NCBI GenBank assembly: GCA_025356475.1
Contig: JANXSX010000123.1
Location: 1-32,231 of the forward strand
Origin: Isosphaeraceae bacterium
Lineage (GTDB): Bacteria; Planctomycetota; Planctomycetia; Isosphaerales; Isosphaeraceae
Direction of reading: 5' to 3'
DNA length: 32,231 nt
Shown here: positions 15,130 to 23,561 of the stretch, in pieces
Numbering within the stretch: position 1 is the stretch's first letter
How the letters are laid out: every line of letters begins with the position of its first letter
Made by a program: the position numbers and the translations under genes
Notes under the pieces: generated by a model
What the model was told of the DNA's origin: nothing
What the model saw: the letters and a program-made list of their open reading frames with translations, nothing else
The model's database searches: none

Positions 15130-16599
15130 TCAACCGAGCTTCCAACCGGTGCCATCGGGTCGGTCTTCGAGGGTCACACCGAGTGCGGTCAGCTTATCGC
15201 GGATCTCGTCGGAAAGGGCAAAGTTCTTGGCCTTGCGGACCTGGGTTCGTAAAGTCACCAACAGGTCGAGCAGCTTGCCGGTGAGTTCGTCGCTACCCGT
15301 CGCAGACGTAACGGGTGCCTTTCGGAAAAGCCCCAAGATATTGGTCAGCTCACGAAGAACGATCGTACCGTTCTTGAAGATCGAAAGCTCCGTGGGATCG
15401 CCAGCCGATTCAAGCTTGCCGGTATCGGCATGCCGGTTCAGACTTCGGGCTAAGTCGTAGAGAATCCCCAGAGCACCACCGGTATTGAAATCATCGTCCA
15501 TCGCGTCGAGGAACTTCTGGCGAAGCTCCCAAACCTCGGTCGGAACGGGCATATCACCGAAATCATGGTCGCGATGGGTGGGGGCTTTCAGAGTGTAGAA
15601 TGATTGGCCGGTGAGTCGTTCGTAGCGATGGAAGAGGTTGTCGAACAAGTGAAGTCCGCGTGCCAACTCGTCGAGTCGGTCGGGGCCGTAGTCGATCGGG
15701 CGTCGATAGTGACTCGTCAGAAAGAGTGCCCGTAAGACATCGGGAGAGTGGGTCTTGAGCAGGTCACTCATCAAGATGACAGTGCCAGGATCACTCTTGG
15801 AGATCTTTTTGCCATTTTTCGTGAGTAAGCCGTTATGCATCCAATAGGTGGCGAACGGCTTGCCGCTGAACGATTCCGATTGGACGACTTCGTTCTCATG
15901 GTGGGGAAAGACCAGGTCGAGTCCCCCCCCATGAATGTCGAAGTGTTCACCCAAGAGCTTTGAACTCATGGCTGAGCATTCGATATGCCAGCCGGGCCTT
16001 CCAGGTCCGAACGGACTCTCCCAGGACGGTTCGCCCGGCTTGGAACCTTTCCAGAGGGCGAAGTCCGCCGGGTGCCGCTTGATGGCGGTTGGCTCGATGC
16101 GGGCCCCGGCCTGAAGCTCCTCGGGGTCGCGATGGCTGAGCTTGCCATATTCAGGGGCTTTGGTCACGTCGAAGTAGACGTCTCCGCCGGAGGCGTAGGC
16201 GAAGCCCTTGTCGACCAGTCCTTGAGTCATCGCCAGGATCTCGGGGATGTACTCCGTGGCGCGCGGCATGTAGTCGATCCCATCGACACCGAGAGCCTCC
16301 ATGCAGACGACATAATCGGCGGTCACCCTTTCGGCGAGTTCCTTAACCGTCGTCCCATCTTTCTGGGCCTGGACGATCAATTTGTCGTCGATATCCGTGA
16401 TATTCACCACCCAAGTGACGTCGTAGCCCAAGTAAACGAGATACCGCTTCACCGTGTCGAAGATGACTGGCCCGACCATGTGGCCGATGTGACTATTGGA
16501 GTAAACGGTCGGCCCGCAGACGTACATCCCCACTTTGCCGGGAGTGACAGGCAGGAACGGTTCCTTGGTCTGCGAGAGCGTGTTGTAAAGACGAAGCAT
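15130..16599 (-). CDS. cysS: Cysteinyl-tRNA synthetase
   Basis: A 489-residue class I aminoacyl-tRNA synthetase that charges tRNA-Cys. The HIGH motif is at 37-40 (SNSHIGH) and the KMSKS motif appears as KISKS at 265-269. Zinc ligands expected from the family are present: C28 (CGPTVY), C208 (HIECSAMS), H233 and E237 (FPHHENEV). The DALR-type helical part lies at about 340-470 and the C-terminus ends DGTGWKLG. The frame opens at 16638, but MLRLYNTL at 16599 is the usual start of the family. It lies 55 bp after ispF. Confidence 0.96.
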   Translation of the reverse strand: MLRLYNTLSQTKEPFLPVTPGKVGMYVCGPTVYSNSHIGHMVGPVIFDTVKRYLVYLGYDVTWVVNITDIDDKLIVQAQKDGTTVKELAERVTADYVVCMEALGVDGIDYMPRATEYIPEILAMTQGLVDKGFAYASGGDVYFDVTKAPEYGKLSHRDPEELQAGARIEPTAIKRHPADFALWKGSKPGEPSWESPFGPGRPGWHIECSAMSSKLLGEHFDIHGGGLDLVFPHHENEVVQSESFSGKPFATYWMHNGLLTKNGKKISKSDPGTVILMSDLLKTHSPDVLRALFLTSHYRRPIDYGPDRLDELARGLHLFDNLFHRYERLTGQSFYTLKAPTHRDHDFGDMPVPTEVWELRQKFLDAMDDDFNTGGALGILYDLARSLNRHADTGKLESAGDPTELSIFKNGTIVLRELTNILGLFRKAPVTSATGSDELTGKLLDLLVTLRTQVRKAKNFALSDEIRDKLTALGVTLEDRPDGTGWKLG

Positions 16600-16654
16600 G
16601 GGCCGGTTCTTTTCGAGGGAAGGGAGAAGGAGGGACAAAACGTCGCTCGGCTGC

Positions 16655-17140
16655 TCAAGTAAGGACCTTATTTTGCTCGATCAGGATCACCGCATCGCAG
16701 CCGATTGCTTCGGCCCGACCTATCGGTCCGACGTGTTCGCCGGTCTTGGCCTTGATGTTCACCGCTCCTTCATCGAGCCCGAGCAAACGCGCGACACTCG
16801 CCTTGATCGCGGGCTTAAAGCTCAACAACTTGGGCGATTGGGCGTGGATGGTCAAGTCGCAATTCACCGGCGACCAACCCGCCCGAGCCACCAGGCCCAC
16901 CACCTCCGATAAGAGCCGGGCACTATCGACCCCCTTCCACTGTGGGTCCGTGTCGGGATAGTGTTCGCCGATATCGCCGAGGGCGGCGGCTCCCAGAAGC
17001 GCATCAGAGACCGCATGCAGGACGACGTCGGCATCGGAGTGACCGATGAGACCGCGGTCGTGGGGGATGGAAACCCCTCCCAGGATGAGTGGTCGGCCCT
17101 CTCCTAGCCGATGTGTGTCGTGCCCTAGCCCCACTCGCAC
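16655..17140 (-). CDS. ispF: 2-C-methyl-D-erythritol 2,4-cyclodiphosphate synthase
   Basis: A 161-residue enzyme of the non-mevalonate isoprenoid pathway, which cyclises CDP-methylerythritol phosphate. Metal ligands are D8 and H10 (LGHDTHRL) and H42 (VVLHAVSDALLGA). DIGEHYPDTD and the NIKAKTGEHVGPIGR loop are family signatures. The start codon is GTG, placing MRVGLGHDTH at the N-terminus as in relatives. It is the first gene of the run ispF-cysS-ruvC. Confidence 0.96.
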   Translation of the reverse strand: MRVGLGHDTHRLGEGRPLILGGVSIPHDRGLIGHSDADVVLHAVSDALLGAAALGDIGEHYPDTDPQWKGVDSARLLSEVVGLVARAGWSPVNCDLTIHAQSPKLLSFKPAIKASVARLLGLDEGAVNIKAKTGEHVGPIGRAEAIGCDAVILIEQNKVLT

Positions 17141-17537
17141 GTCGTCTGCCTCGGTCTCGTCGAAGTTGGTCTGCGGGAACCGTCATGAATGACTGGATCG
17201 TACCTTCCTCGCCCCGATCTCGCTAGCCAGAGGACATGATCGGCAACGGACTTCCCAAGTCTTGCACACACTTTGTCATTTTGGGATCGACATTACCTTC
17301 TCGTGGACAAAATGTCCCTACTCGGTGAAAACTCTTCGGAAGTTGAAGAATTTTTTGTCACAACATGCCAGCGACTTACGTCAAATCGATAGAAAACACG
17401 GTCGCCTTGGTACGCTCCGTGCTCTACGTTTCTTTCGTTCGACGCGAACAGACTGAGACGACCAGTCGTAACAGTCATGACGTCGAGACGGATCGACAAG
17501 CCCGAACTATCAGCACACAACACGGAAGGTCCTCCCC
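17141..17537. other. Divergent intergenic region and csrA leader
   Basis: About 400 bp between ispF (minus) and csrA (plus), AT-richer than its surroundings. It contains a GGACAAAATGTCC hairpin near 17305-17318 and a weak stem (TCTTC/GAAGA) followed by six T at 17333-17356 that could be a leader attenuator or terminator. No protein-coding frame is convincing. The last 20 bp hold the csrA ribosome binding site (GGAAGG at 17524-17529). Confidence 0.4.
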
Positions 17538-17738
17538 ATGCTGGTTCTAAGCCGCAAGTTGAACGAGAAGATCGTGATCGACGGTGGAATCGTGATCACG
17601 GTTGTGAAGATCGACCGGAACCAGGTTCGGATCGGCATTGAAGCCCCCGGCCACATTCCCGTCTATCGCGAAGAGATCCTGGTCGGTCGCGAAAAGGCCC
17701 GCCTCGAAATGGAATCACGTGAGCCAGTCGCTGTCTGA
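17538..17738 (+). CDS. csrA: Carbon storage regulator CsrA
   Basis: A 66-residue RNA-binding protein, full length for the family. MLVLSRKLNEKIVIDGGIVITVV and NQVRIGIEAPGHIPVYREEI are the standard strands, with the GIEAP loop and R-containing VYREE near the RNA-contact surface. CsrA dimers bind GGA motifs in mRNA leaders and block or protect them. The ribosome binding site itself reads AACACGGAAGG, close to a CsrA target, so autoregulation is plausible (inference). Confidence 0.96.
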   Translation: MLVLSRKLNEKIVIDGGIVITVVKIDRNQVRIGIEAPGHIPVYREEILVGREKARLEMESREPVAV

Positions 17739-17874
17739 TCTCGAGGCTTCGGTCGCCTGATGGGCTCCGATTCCGAAGGGATGTTGCTCGACACTTGCTG
17801 TGCCAGGGTTTAACCTTGGAAGGGATGTTGTCGATGACAGATTCGGATTCTCAGACCCGTCGGAGATCCTGCTC

Positions 17875-19113
17875 ATGATTGATGGTGAGACTACGGCTTC
17901 AGCCATAAATCGTCGTGGCTTTCTTCAGGCAAGCACCGCTTCGGCGGTTGCCTTGGGTGCTGCAACCCACCTGAACGCCGCAGATGACAAGGCTCCGACA
18001 GCTCCGATCAGTGCGAGTATCCCCAAACGGATGCTGGGCAAGACCGGTGTTGAAGTGTCAATCCTCAACTTGGGGACTTGGAAGAGTCCAGGGCTCGACC
18101 GCTTGCTTAGGTTCGCCTATGCCAACGGTGTTCGCTACTACGACACCGCCAAGAGCTATGGGTCCGAGCCCGGAATCGGCAACTGGTTCCAGGCCCAGCC
18201 GGAAGTTCGCAAGGAAGTCTTCCTGGTCACGAAGGACCACCCGCGCTCGGTGAAGGACCTCGTCGCCAGCCTTGATCAGCGGCTCGAAGCGCTCAAGACC
18301 GATTACATCGATCTCCTGTTCTTGCACGGGATTGGCGGCGGTAACTCCGTTGATCTGCCCAAGAGCAAGGAATTCAAAGAGACGGTCGAGGCCCTCAAGA
18401 AAACAGGCAAGTGCAAGTTTGTGGGCTTCTCATGCCACGACCCCAAACGCGCGGAATACCTGATGTCGGCTGCCGAGGGGGGATTCATTGATGTCGTCAT
18501 GGTTCAGTACACTCCCTGGCTCGATAAAGATCATCCCATGCAGAAAGCGCTCGATGCTTGCCACAAGGCGGGTATCGGCCTGATCTCGATGAAGCAGGTT
18601 GCTGGCCAGGGTGCAGGGCTCAACGAAGCCGACCCGACTAAGCAGGTGTTCGACAAGGTTCCACTCCTCAAGGAACGCGGCCTTACGCCTTACCAGGCGC
18701 TCCTGCACGCGATCTGGTCGGATGAGCGGATTTCCTCGTGCTGTGTCTCGATGAGAAATACCGCCCAGATCACTGAGAACTCGATCGCCGCCAAGACTTA
18801 TCAACCCCTCAAGACTGCTGAGATCCAGCAGTTGCGAGACGCCTTCCTGGCAAAGGGCCCCACCTTCTGCGCCGATTGCGATGGTCGATGTTCCATCGCG
18901 GCCGGGACCGAGGCCGCCCTGTTCGACCTGACTCGCTTCCTCACCTATCACGAGCACCACGGCTATCGTGGCGAGGCTAAGAAGCTCTACGGGGAATTGA
19001 CCGAGTCTGCACGCAACTTTGAAGGTGCGGATCTCGCCGCAGCCCAGCAGGCTTGTCCGAACCACCTCGACTTTGCCAAGCTCTTGCCCAAAGTCCAAGA
19101 ATTGCTCGCCTAA
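17875..19113 (+). CDS. Tat-type aldo/keto reductase with C-terminal cysteine cluster
   Basis: A 412-residue protein. The N-terminus INRRGFLQASTASAVALGAA looks like a twin-arginine export signal (R13 R14). The AKR barrel follows with the catalytic tetrad D90 (YYDTAKSYG), Y95, K120 (LVTKDHP) and H151 (FLHGI). The C-terminal domain has CADCDGRC (C332, C335, C339) and a distant C394, a layout used for a 4Fe-4S cluster in a branch of aldo/keto reductases. The substrate is unknown; it may act outside the cytoplasm as a redox enzyme. The frame opens at 17800, but the ATG at 17875 follows CGGAG. Confidence 0.88.
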   Translation: MIDGETTASAINRRGFLQASTASAVALGAATHLNAADDKAPTAPISASIPKRMLGKTGVEVSILNLGTWKSPGLDRLLRFAYANGVRYYDTAKSYGSEPGIGNWFQAQPEVRKEVFLVTKDHPRSVKDLVASLDQRLEALKTDYIDLLFLHGIGGGNSVDLPKSKEFKETVEALKKTGKCKFVGFSCHDPKRAEYLMSAAEGGFIDVVMVQYTPWLDKDHPMQKALDACHKAGIGLISMKQVAGQGAGLNEADPTKQVFDKVPLLKERGLTPYQALLHAIWSDERISSCCVSMRNTAQITENSIAAKTYQPLKTAEIQQLRDAFLAKGPTFCADCDGRCSIAAGTEAALFDLTRFLTYHEHHGYRGEAKKLYGELTESARNFEGADLAAAQQACPNHLDFAKLLPKVQELLA

Positions 19114-19147
19114 CTCTGCCGTTTCCACATTTCAACTCATTCCAAAC

Positions 19148-19178
19148 CGACCCGGAAGGCCATCCGCCAGCCGGGTCG
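19148..19178 (+). terminator. Hairpin terminator after the aldo/keto reductase
   Basis: CGACCCGG (19148-19155) pairs with CCGGGTCG (19171-19178), with a further inner GGC/GCC pairing. It lies 35 bp after the stop codon and is followed by TCTTCGATTTCG, a weak T-rich tail. Confidence 0.6.
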
Positions 19179-19299
19179 TCTTCGATTTCGAAACTTCGGT
19201 CGGAACTCGGAAGAATTTCCTTGTTGCATGCTCGCATGCGTGCTAGTGTCAGATTTGTCGATTTTGTCTCATCTTCCTGCTAATGGCGGAGACTTCATC

Positions 19300-19938
19300 A
19301 TGCGGTACTGGCTTGGAACTTTGCTTGCGTTCGGGTGCGTTGTGGCAATGGGGTCGCTCAGTTCGGCCCAGGCTGGCTCGGGACTACTGACGCTGACCGG
19401 GACGAATTCGGACGACGTCATCCAGATCTTGCCGAACGGGCATACCGGGGGCGTGGAAGTGGTGGGCACGGTCGCGGGCCGTAGTATTTATCTCACTTTT
19501 AAAGGGATCCGTCAGATCGTCGTTTATCTCTACAGAGGCGACGATTATGTCGAGAACCGAACCTCAATCCCAATGACAGTCTACGCCGGAGCCGGGGACG
19601 ATGTGATCGCTGGAGGGTCGGGTAACGACGTCCTCTATGGCGGGGATGGGGACGACATCATCAGTGGCGGTGCCGGTAACGATTACTTATCGGGCGATAA
19701 CGGCAACGACATCTTGGGCGGTGATTCAGGGAGTGATCGGCTCGACGGCGGCAATGGGAATGACGTCCTTGACGGAGGGCTCGATGGGTTCACCGACTTC
19801 CTGACCGGGGGTCCGGGGGCTGACGTCTTTTATGTCGAAACTTACATATTTGTCCATCAGATTCGCCAGCGGGACGTGATGCGGGACTACAACCTCTTCG
19901 AGCAGGATCTCTACTACATGGACAGCCCGACTCCGTGA
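19300..19938 (+). CDS. Small secreted RTX (calcium-binding repeat) protein
   Basis: A 212-residue protein with a Sec-type signal peptide (about 1-25, ending SSAQA). Residues about 100-175 hold roughly seven glycine/aspartate nonapeptides of the hemolysin type (GAGDDVIAGGSGNDVLYGG and so on), which wind into a calcium-binding parallel beta-roll. A short C-terminal part, DVFYVETYIF to YYMDSPTP, follows. Most RTX proteins are far larger and leave through type I secretion; this one has an N-terminal signal peptide and no visible passenger domain. The frame opens at 19228; the ATG at 19300 with GGCGGAG upstream is chosen. Exact role unknown, likely surface or extracellular. Confidence 0.82.
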   Translation: MRYWLGTLLAFGCVVAMGSLSSAQAGSGLLTLTGTNSDDVIQILPNGHTGGVEVVGTVAGRSIYLTFKGIRQIVVYLYRGDDYVENRTSIPMTVYAGAGDDVIAGGSGNDVLYGGDGDDIISGGAGNDYLSGDNGNDILGGDSGSDRLDGGNGNDVLDGGLDGFTDFLTGGPGADVFYVETYIFVHQIRQRDVMRDYNLFEQDLYYMDSPTP

Positions 19939-20013
19939 GCCTGATGATTCATGATCTGAAGTAACGCTTTGTCCTCGGGGTTTTGTCGTCCTGAAAGGGC
20001 GGCCTCAAATCAG

Positions 20014-20032
20014 CTCAGGGCATCGCCCTGAG
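20014..20032 (+). terminator. Hairpin terminator after the RTX gene
   Basis: CTCAGGGC-ATC-GCCCTGAG is a perfect 8-bp stem with a 3-nt loop, 75 bp after the stop codon. There is no long T-run after it. Confidence 0.55.
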
Positions 20033-20101
20033 GGATGACTAAAAGATGAGCATTCACTAAGAATTTGATATCTTCGGTCGCTCACCAAAAAGGATCAGCC
20101 C

Positions 20102-20539
20102 ATGTCTGACGAAACGATCGACCTTTCACGTGATGTCGAAGGCCACGATGGGATCAGTGTGATTCGCGGAGGAGGAGCGGTCCGAGGTTGGAATGGGATC
20201 AAATACAAGGTGGGGATGTCGGCAAAGAATGTGGGCTCGACGAAGCTGTCGATGAACGTGGCGATGATCCCTCCCGGTGGCGTCGCCAAAGCCCACATTC
20301 ATGTCGGGTTCGAGTTGATGCTCTACATCCTGGAGGGCAAAGTACGGCATGAGTACGGGGCAGGGCTGACCAAGGTTGTCGAAAATCAGGCGGGTGATTT
20401 CATCTATATTGAGGCCGACGTGCCTCATGAAGTCTTCAACATGAGCGACACGGAACCCGTCGTCGCTGTCGTCGCTCGGTCGGATGCAAGCGAGTGGGAG
20501 AATATCATCCCGTATGATTGGAATGGGAACGCGGTTTGA
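20102..20539 (+). CDS. Cupin-domain protein
   Basis: A 145-residue single-domain cupin. Motif 1 is PPGGVAKAHIHVGFELMLYILEG (20280-20338), with the HxH and Glu metal ligands. Motif 2 is AGDFIYIEADVPHEVFN, with the third His. Such small cupins bind a divalent metal and act as isomerases, dioxygenases or sugar/ligand sensors; the substrate cannot be told. AAGGA lies 7 bp upstream of the ATG. It stands alone between an RTX gene and the convergent transketolase genes. Confidence 0.88.
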   Translation: MSDETIDLSRDVEGHDGISVIRGGGAVRGWNGIKYKVGMSAKNVGSTKLSMNVAMIPPGGVAKAHIHVGFELMLYILEGKVRHEYGAGLTKVVENQAGDFIYIEADVPHEVFNMSDTEPVVAVVARSDASEWENIIPYDWNGNAV

Positions 20540-20568
20540 GCCAGTCGCGGAGTATGCATGTCTCTGAA

Positions 20569-20617
20569 GAGAGCCCCGAATCTTGAGATGGGTGACATCT
20601 CAAGATTCGAGGCTCTC
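20569..20617. terminator. Long near-perfect hairpin, probable bidirectional terminator
   Basis: GAGAGCC then CGAATCTTGAGATG (left arm 20569-20590) pairs with CATCTCAAGATTCG then GGCTCTC (20596-20617), with one mismatch and a 5-nt GGTGA loop. It lies between the stop codons of the convergent cupin and transketolase C-subunit genes. No long T-run follows on either strand. The 21 paired bases exceed most terminators, so a small transposon relic is an alternative. Confidence 0.65.
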
Positions 20618-20635
20618 AGGAATTTCGAGGATGGC

Positions 20636-21610
20636 TCAACCCTTGGCGGCGAGTACAGCCTTGGCGGCTTCGATGACCTTCTCGGAAGTGAGGCCGAACT
20701 TTTCGATGAGGGCTTCGGGCGAACCCGACTCGCCGAACTGATCGCCAACGTTGATGTAACGGATTGGCACAGGATGCAGCTCGGCGATCGCCATGGCGAC
20801 CACACTGCCGAGCCCACCGTGGGCCAGATGCTCTTCCGCGACCACGAATGCGCCTGTTTCCTTGGCGGCGGCCAGGAGGGCATCCTTGTCGATCGGCTTG
20901 ACCGTATGCATGTCCAGTACGCGAGCCTTGATCCCGCTGGCGGCAAGAGCCTCAGCGGCATCCAGGGCAGGGCCGACCATAAGGCCGTTGGCGATGATCG
21001 TCAGGTCGGTCCCCTCGTGGAGGACGTTCGCCTTACCGATGGTGAAAGGGGCACCGGGGGCGTAGAGCTTGGGGACGTCGGGACGTCCGCACCGGAGGTA
21101 AACCGGGCCCTTATGTTCGAGCATCGCCTTGGTGGCGGCCTTGGCTGACTCTTCGTCCGCAGGCACGATCACGACAAACCCAGGAAGTGAACACATCAGT
21201 GAAATGTCTTCGATCCCCATCTGGCTCGCGCCATCTTCGCCGATCGACACGCCGGCGTGACTGCCGACGACCTTGACATCAAGGTGAGGATAGGCGACTG
21301 CCATGCGAAGTTGATCAAAGGCATTGCACGTGATGAATGCCGCAAAGCTCGACACCAGGGCGGTCTTGCCGCTCGCTGCGAGACCGGCTGCGACTCCGAC
21401 CTGGTTGCTTTCTGCGATCCCGACATTGAAAAACCGGTCGGGAAACTTCTTGCCGAACCACTCGGTTCGCGTCGAGTTCCCCACGTCGGCATCGACAACC
21501 ACGACGTCGGGATGGTCGCCGCCCAGACTTTCCAGAGCCCGACCGAAGGCGTCACGAGTCGCCTTGCCAAGCTCTCGCTTCGATTGCACTGCCGATGATG
21601 CGCCCGCCAT
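20636..21610 (-). CDS. Transketolase, C-terminal subunit
   Basis: A 324-residue subunit with the pyrimidine-binding and C-terminal domains of transketolase. Seen: VVVDADVGNSTRTEWF at the N-terminus, FFNVGIAESNQVGVAAGLA (with the Glu that activates thiamine diphosphate), GVSIGEDGASQMGIEDI, and the C-terminal VVAEEHLAHGGLGS. It moves two-carbon units between sugar phosphates in the pentose phosphate pathway, as a heteromer with the preceding gene. AAGGTGG lies before the ATG; 23 bp separate it from the N-subunit stop. Split transketolases occur in several bacteria and archaea; a DXS-like role is less likely. Confidence 0.92.
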   Translation of the reverse strand: MAGASSAVQSKRELGKATRDAFGRALESLGGDHPDVVVVDADVGNSTRTEWFGKKFPDRFFNVGIAESNQVGVAAGLAASGKTALVSSFAAFITCNAFDQLRMAVAYPHLDVKVVGSHAGVSIGEDGASQMGIEDISLMCSLPGFVVIVPADEESAKAATKAMLEHKGPVYLRCGRPDVPKLYAPGAPFTIGKANVLHEGTDLTIIANGLMVGPALDAAEALAASGIKARVLDMHTVKPIDKDALLAAAKETGAFVVAEEHLAHGGLGSVVAMAIAELHPVPIRYINVGDQFGESGSPEALIEKFGLTSEKVIEAAKAVLAAKG

Positions 21611-21633
21611 ATTCGATCCACCTTGTCTGATAA

Positions 21634-22488
21634 TTACTTTGTGACCGGGGTCAGCTCGGTGCCATCGACTTCGGCAATGGCTTCGTCGAGGTACTTAAGG
21701 GGTACCGGCTTACCGTGGAAGTTGAGGTCGCCCAGCTTGGCGAGCAGTTTGAGGATCCCCTGCCCCTTATGGGTCAGTGAGACGATCGCGGTCGGCCGAC
21801 CTTTGACCTCTTTGGCACGGTTGAGCGCGGTCACGACTTCGCCCATGTCGTTACCGTTGATGATCTGGGTCTTCCAGCCAAAGGCGGTCAGCTTGCCATC
21901 GATCGGGTCCATGTTAAGGACCTCTTCGGCAGCCCCGGTCTGCTGGTAGTGGTTGCGGTCCACAATCAGGGTCAGATTATCGAGACCGTACTTGGCAGCG
22001 GTCGCGGCGGCTTCCCAAATCTGACCCTGGCCAATCTCGCCGTCACCCGTCATGACATAGGTATGGTAATCCCGTTTATCGACCCGAGCCGCCAATGCAT
22101 GGCCCACGCCGAGCGAGAGTCCCTGGCCGAGCGAGCCGGTCGAAGCTTCAACGCCCGCGAGCCGAACCATGTTGGGGTGGCCTTCGAGCGGGCTGCCGAG
22201 CTTCCTCAGGGTCATGATCTCTTCATGGGGGAAGAAACCGAGCTGACCAAGAGCGGCATAAATCACCGGTGCCGCGTGCCCCTTGGACAGGATGAACCGG
22301 TCGCGGTTGGGATCGTGGGGCTTCTTGGGATCAATCTTCAGGAAGCCGCCGAAGTAGAGCGCGGTCACGACCTCGGTGGCCGAGAGCGAGCTGCTCGGGT
22401 GTCCCGAACCGGCCTCAGTGGTCATCCGCAGGATATCTTTGCGGATCAATTTAGCCCGCGCGAGCAGGGCAACCAGATTCTCAGCCAC
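21634..22488 (-). CDS. Transketolase, N-terminal subunit
   Basis: A 284-residue subunit holding the thiamine-diphosphate-binding domain. Signatures: TEAGSGHPSSSLSATEVVTALYFGG, RFILSKGHAAPVIYAAL, and MTGDGEIGQGQIWEAA followed by LIVDRNHYQQTG (GDG to N metal and cofactor motif). The start is GTG with GAGGAG about 10 bp before it. It is translated ahead of the C-subunit in a two-gene operon. The upstream side is a divergent 190-bp region toward the SirB1-type gene. Confidence 0.93.
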   Translation of the reverse strand: MAENLVALLARAKLIRKDILRMTTEAGSGHPSSSLSATEVVTALYFGGFLKIDPKKPHDPNRDRFILSKGHAAPVIYAALGQLGFFPHEEIMTLRKLGSPLEGHPNMVRLAGVEASTGSLGQGLSLGVGHALAARVDKRDYHTYVMTGDGEIGQGQIWEAAATAAKYGLDNLTLIVDRNHYQQTGAAEEVLNMDPIDGKLTAFGWKTQIINGNDMGEVVTALNRAKEVKGRPTAIVSLTHKGQGILKLLAKLGDLNFHGKPVPLKYLDEAIAEVDGTELTPVTK

Positions 22489-22600
22489 GGGCGTCGATCT
22501 CCTCGTCTAGACGTAACGGATCAAGCTCCGTTCGTGCGTTGCGTGCCATAAACTAACGACCAGACGGGTGATCGGGCAAGGGGGTAGCGGGCCAGACCCG

Positions 22601-22629
22601 TTGCCGGAGCGGGCAAATTTGCCTATCGT
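22601..22629 (+). promoter_or_regulatory. Weak candidate promoter for the SirB1-type gene
   Basis: TTGCCG and TATCGT are separated by 17 bp, about 50 bp before the start codon. Each box matches four of six consensus positions. Called from spacing and position only. Confidence 0.25.
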
Positions 22630-22676
22630 GAGAGGAACATTAACGCTCGTCTCACCTGTCTGGAGTGGGAGGAAAC

Positions 22677-23516
22677 GTGCTGCACGCCTCGGCCCCCGAT
22701 CCGGAATTTCAACGTCTCGTCGCAGGAGATCCACGTGCGGATCTGACCCGGATCGCCATTGAACTGGCCCAGGATGCCTACCCTGACCTACGGGCCGAGC
22801 CTCTACTCGCCTTGATCGACGAATTGGCGGACCGTGTTCGTGACCGTTGTCCGTCTGGATCCAAGGTGCGACATGTCTTAGGCCAGATTAACTGGGTTCT
22901 CTATATCGAAGAGAACTACCGAGGAAACACCGACGAGTATTACGACCCGAGAAATAGCTATCTGAACGAGGTCGTCGAACGGAAGACAGGAATTCCGATC
23001 AGCATGGCGGTGCTCTATCGCGCCGTTGCCGAGCGAGTCGGACTTAGGCTCGATGGGGCTAACCTCCCTGCCCATTTTATGTTGCGGCTGGGGGATGTGG
23101 GGGATGAGCCATTGTTCGTCGATGTGTTCGCGAGCGGAGATCTGCTCGATCGACGGGGGTGCCAGCAGCGGCTGGTTGAGCGAGTGGGTCGACCGGTGAT
23201 CTTGACGGAAGGGGAAATTGCCCCGTGCTCTACGTCGACCGTGGTCGGCAGGATGCTTCTGAACCTCAAGGGAATCTATGTTCAGGCGGGCGACTTCGCC
23301 TCAGCGCTTCCTGTGCAAGAGAGACTCGTTCGTCTCAATTCCACAGACCCGGCGGAATCGCGCGACCTGGGGATGATCCATCTCCAACTTGATCAACCCG
23401 GTCGAGCGATTCCACCGATTGAGCGTTATCTGGCCGACAAGCCTGACGCCGATGACGCCCCGGCTGTCCGTGCCTTACTCTCTGCAGCATGGCGTGAAAT
23501 CGCCCGCTTGAACTGA
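22677..23516 (+). CDS. SirB1-family (transglutaminase-like core 2) protein with TPR-like tail
   Basis: A protein of about 280 residues. The core contains LGQINWVLYIEENYRGNTDEYYDPRNS, then LNEVVERKTGIPISMAVLYRAVAERVGL and the NLPAHFMLR segment, the signature of the SirB1/Transglut_core2 family. The cysteine of true transglutaminases is replaced by Ser in GIPISMAV, as is common in this family, so enzymatic activity is doubtful. The C-terminal 90 residues are helical and TPR-like (LVRLNSTDPAESRDLGMIHLQLD). Two GTG starts are possible, 22665 and 22677; the second follows GGGAGGA, though closely. It is divergent from the transketolase operon. Confidence 0.85.
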   Translation: MLHASAPDPEFQRLVAGDPRADLTRIAIELAQDAYPDLRAEPLLALIDELADRVRDRCPSGSKVRHVLGQINWVLYIEENYRGNTDEYYDPRNSYLNEVVERKTGIPISMAVLYRAVAERVGLRLDGANLPAHFMLRLGDVGDEPLFVDVFASGDLLDRRGCQQRLVERVGRPVILTEGEIAPCSTSTVVGRMLLNLKGIYVQAGDFASALPVQERLVRLNSTDPAESRDLGMIHLQLDQPGRAIPPIERYLADKPDADDAPAVRALLSAAWREIARLN

Positions 23517-23561
23517 CGAACGCCAAGTAAAGCGAAGCTGGCTGAGCAGATCATAACCAAG

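Noticed and set aside
15985-16662. 225-codon frame antisense to cysS
   Set aside because: cysS is unmistakable on the opposite strand, so this is a high-GC shadow.
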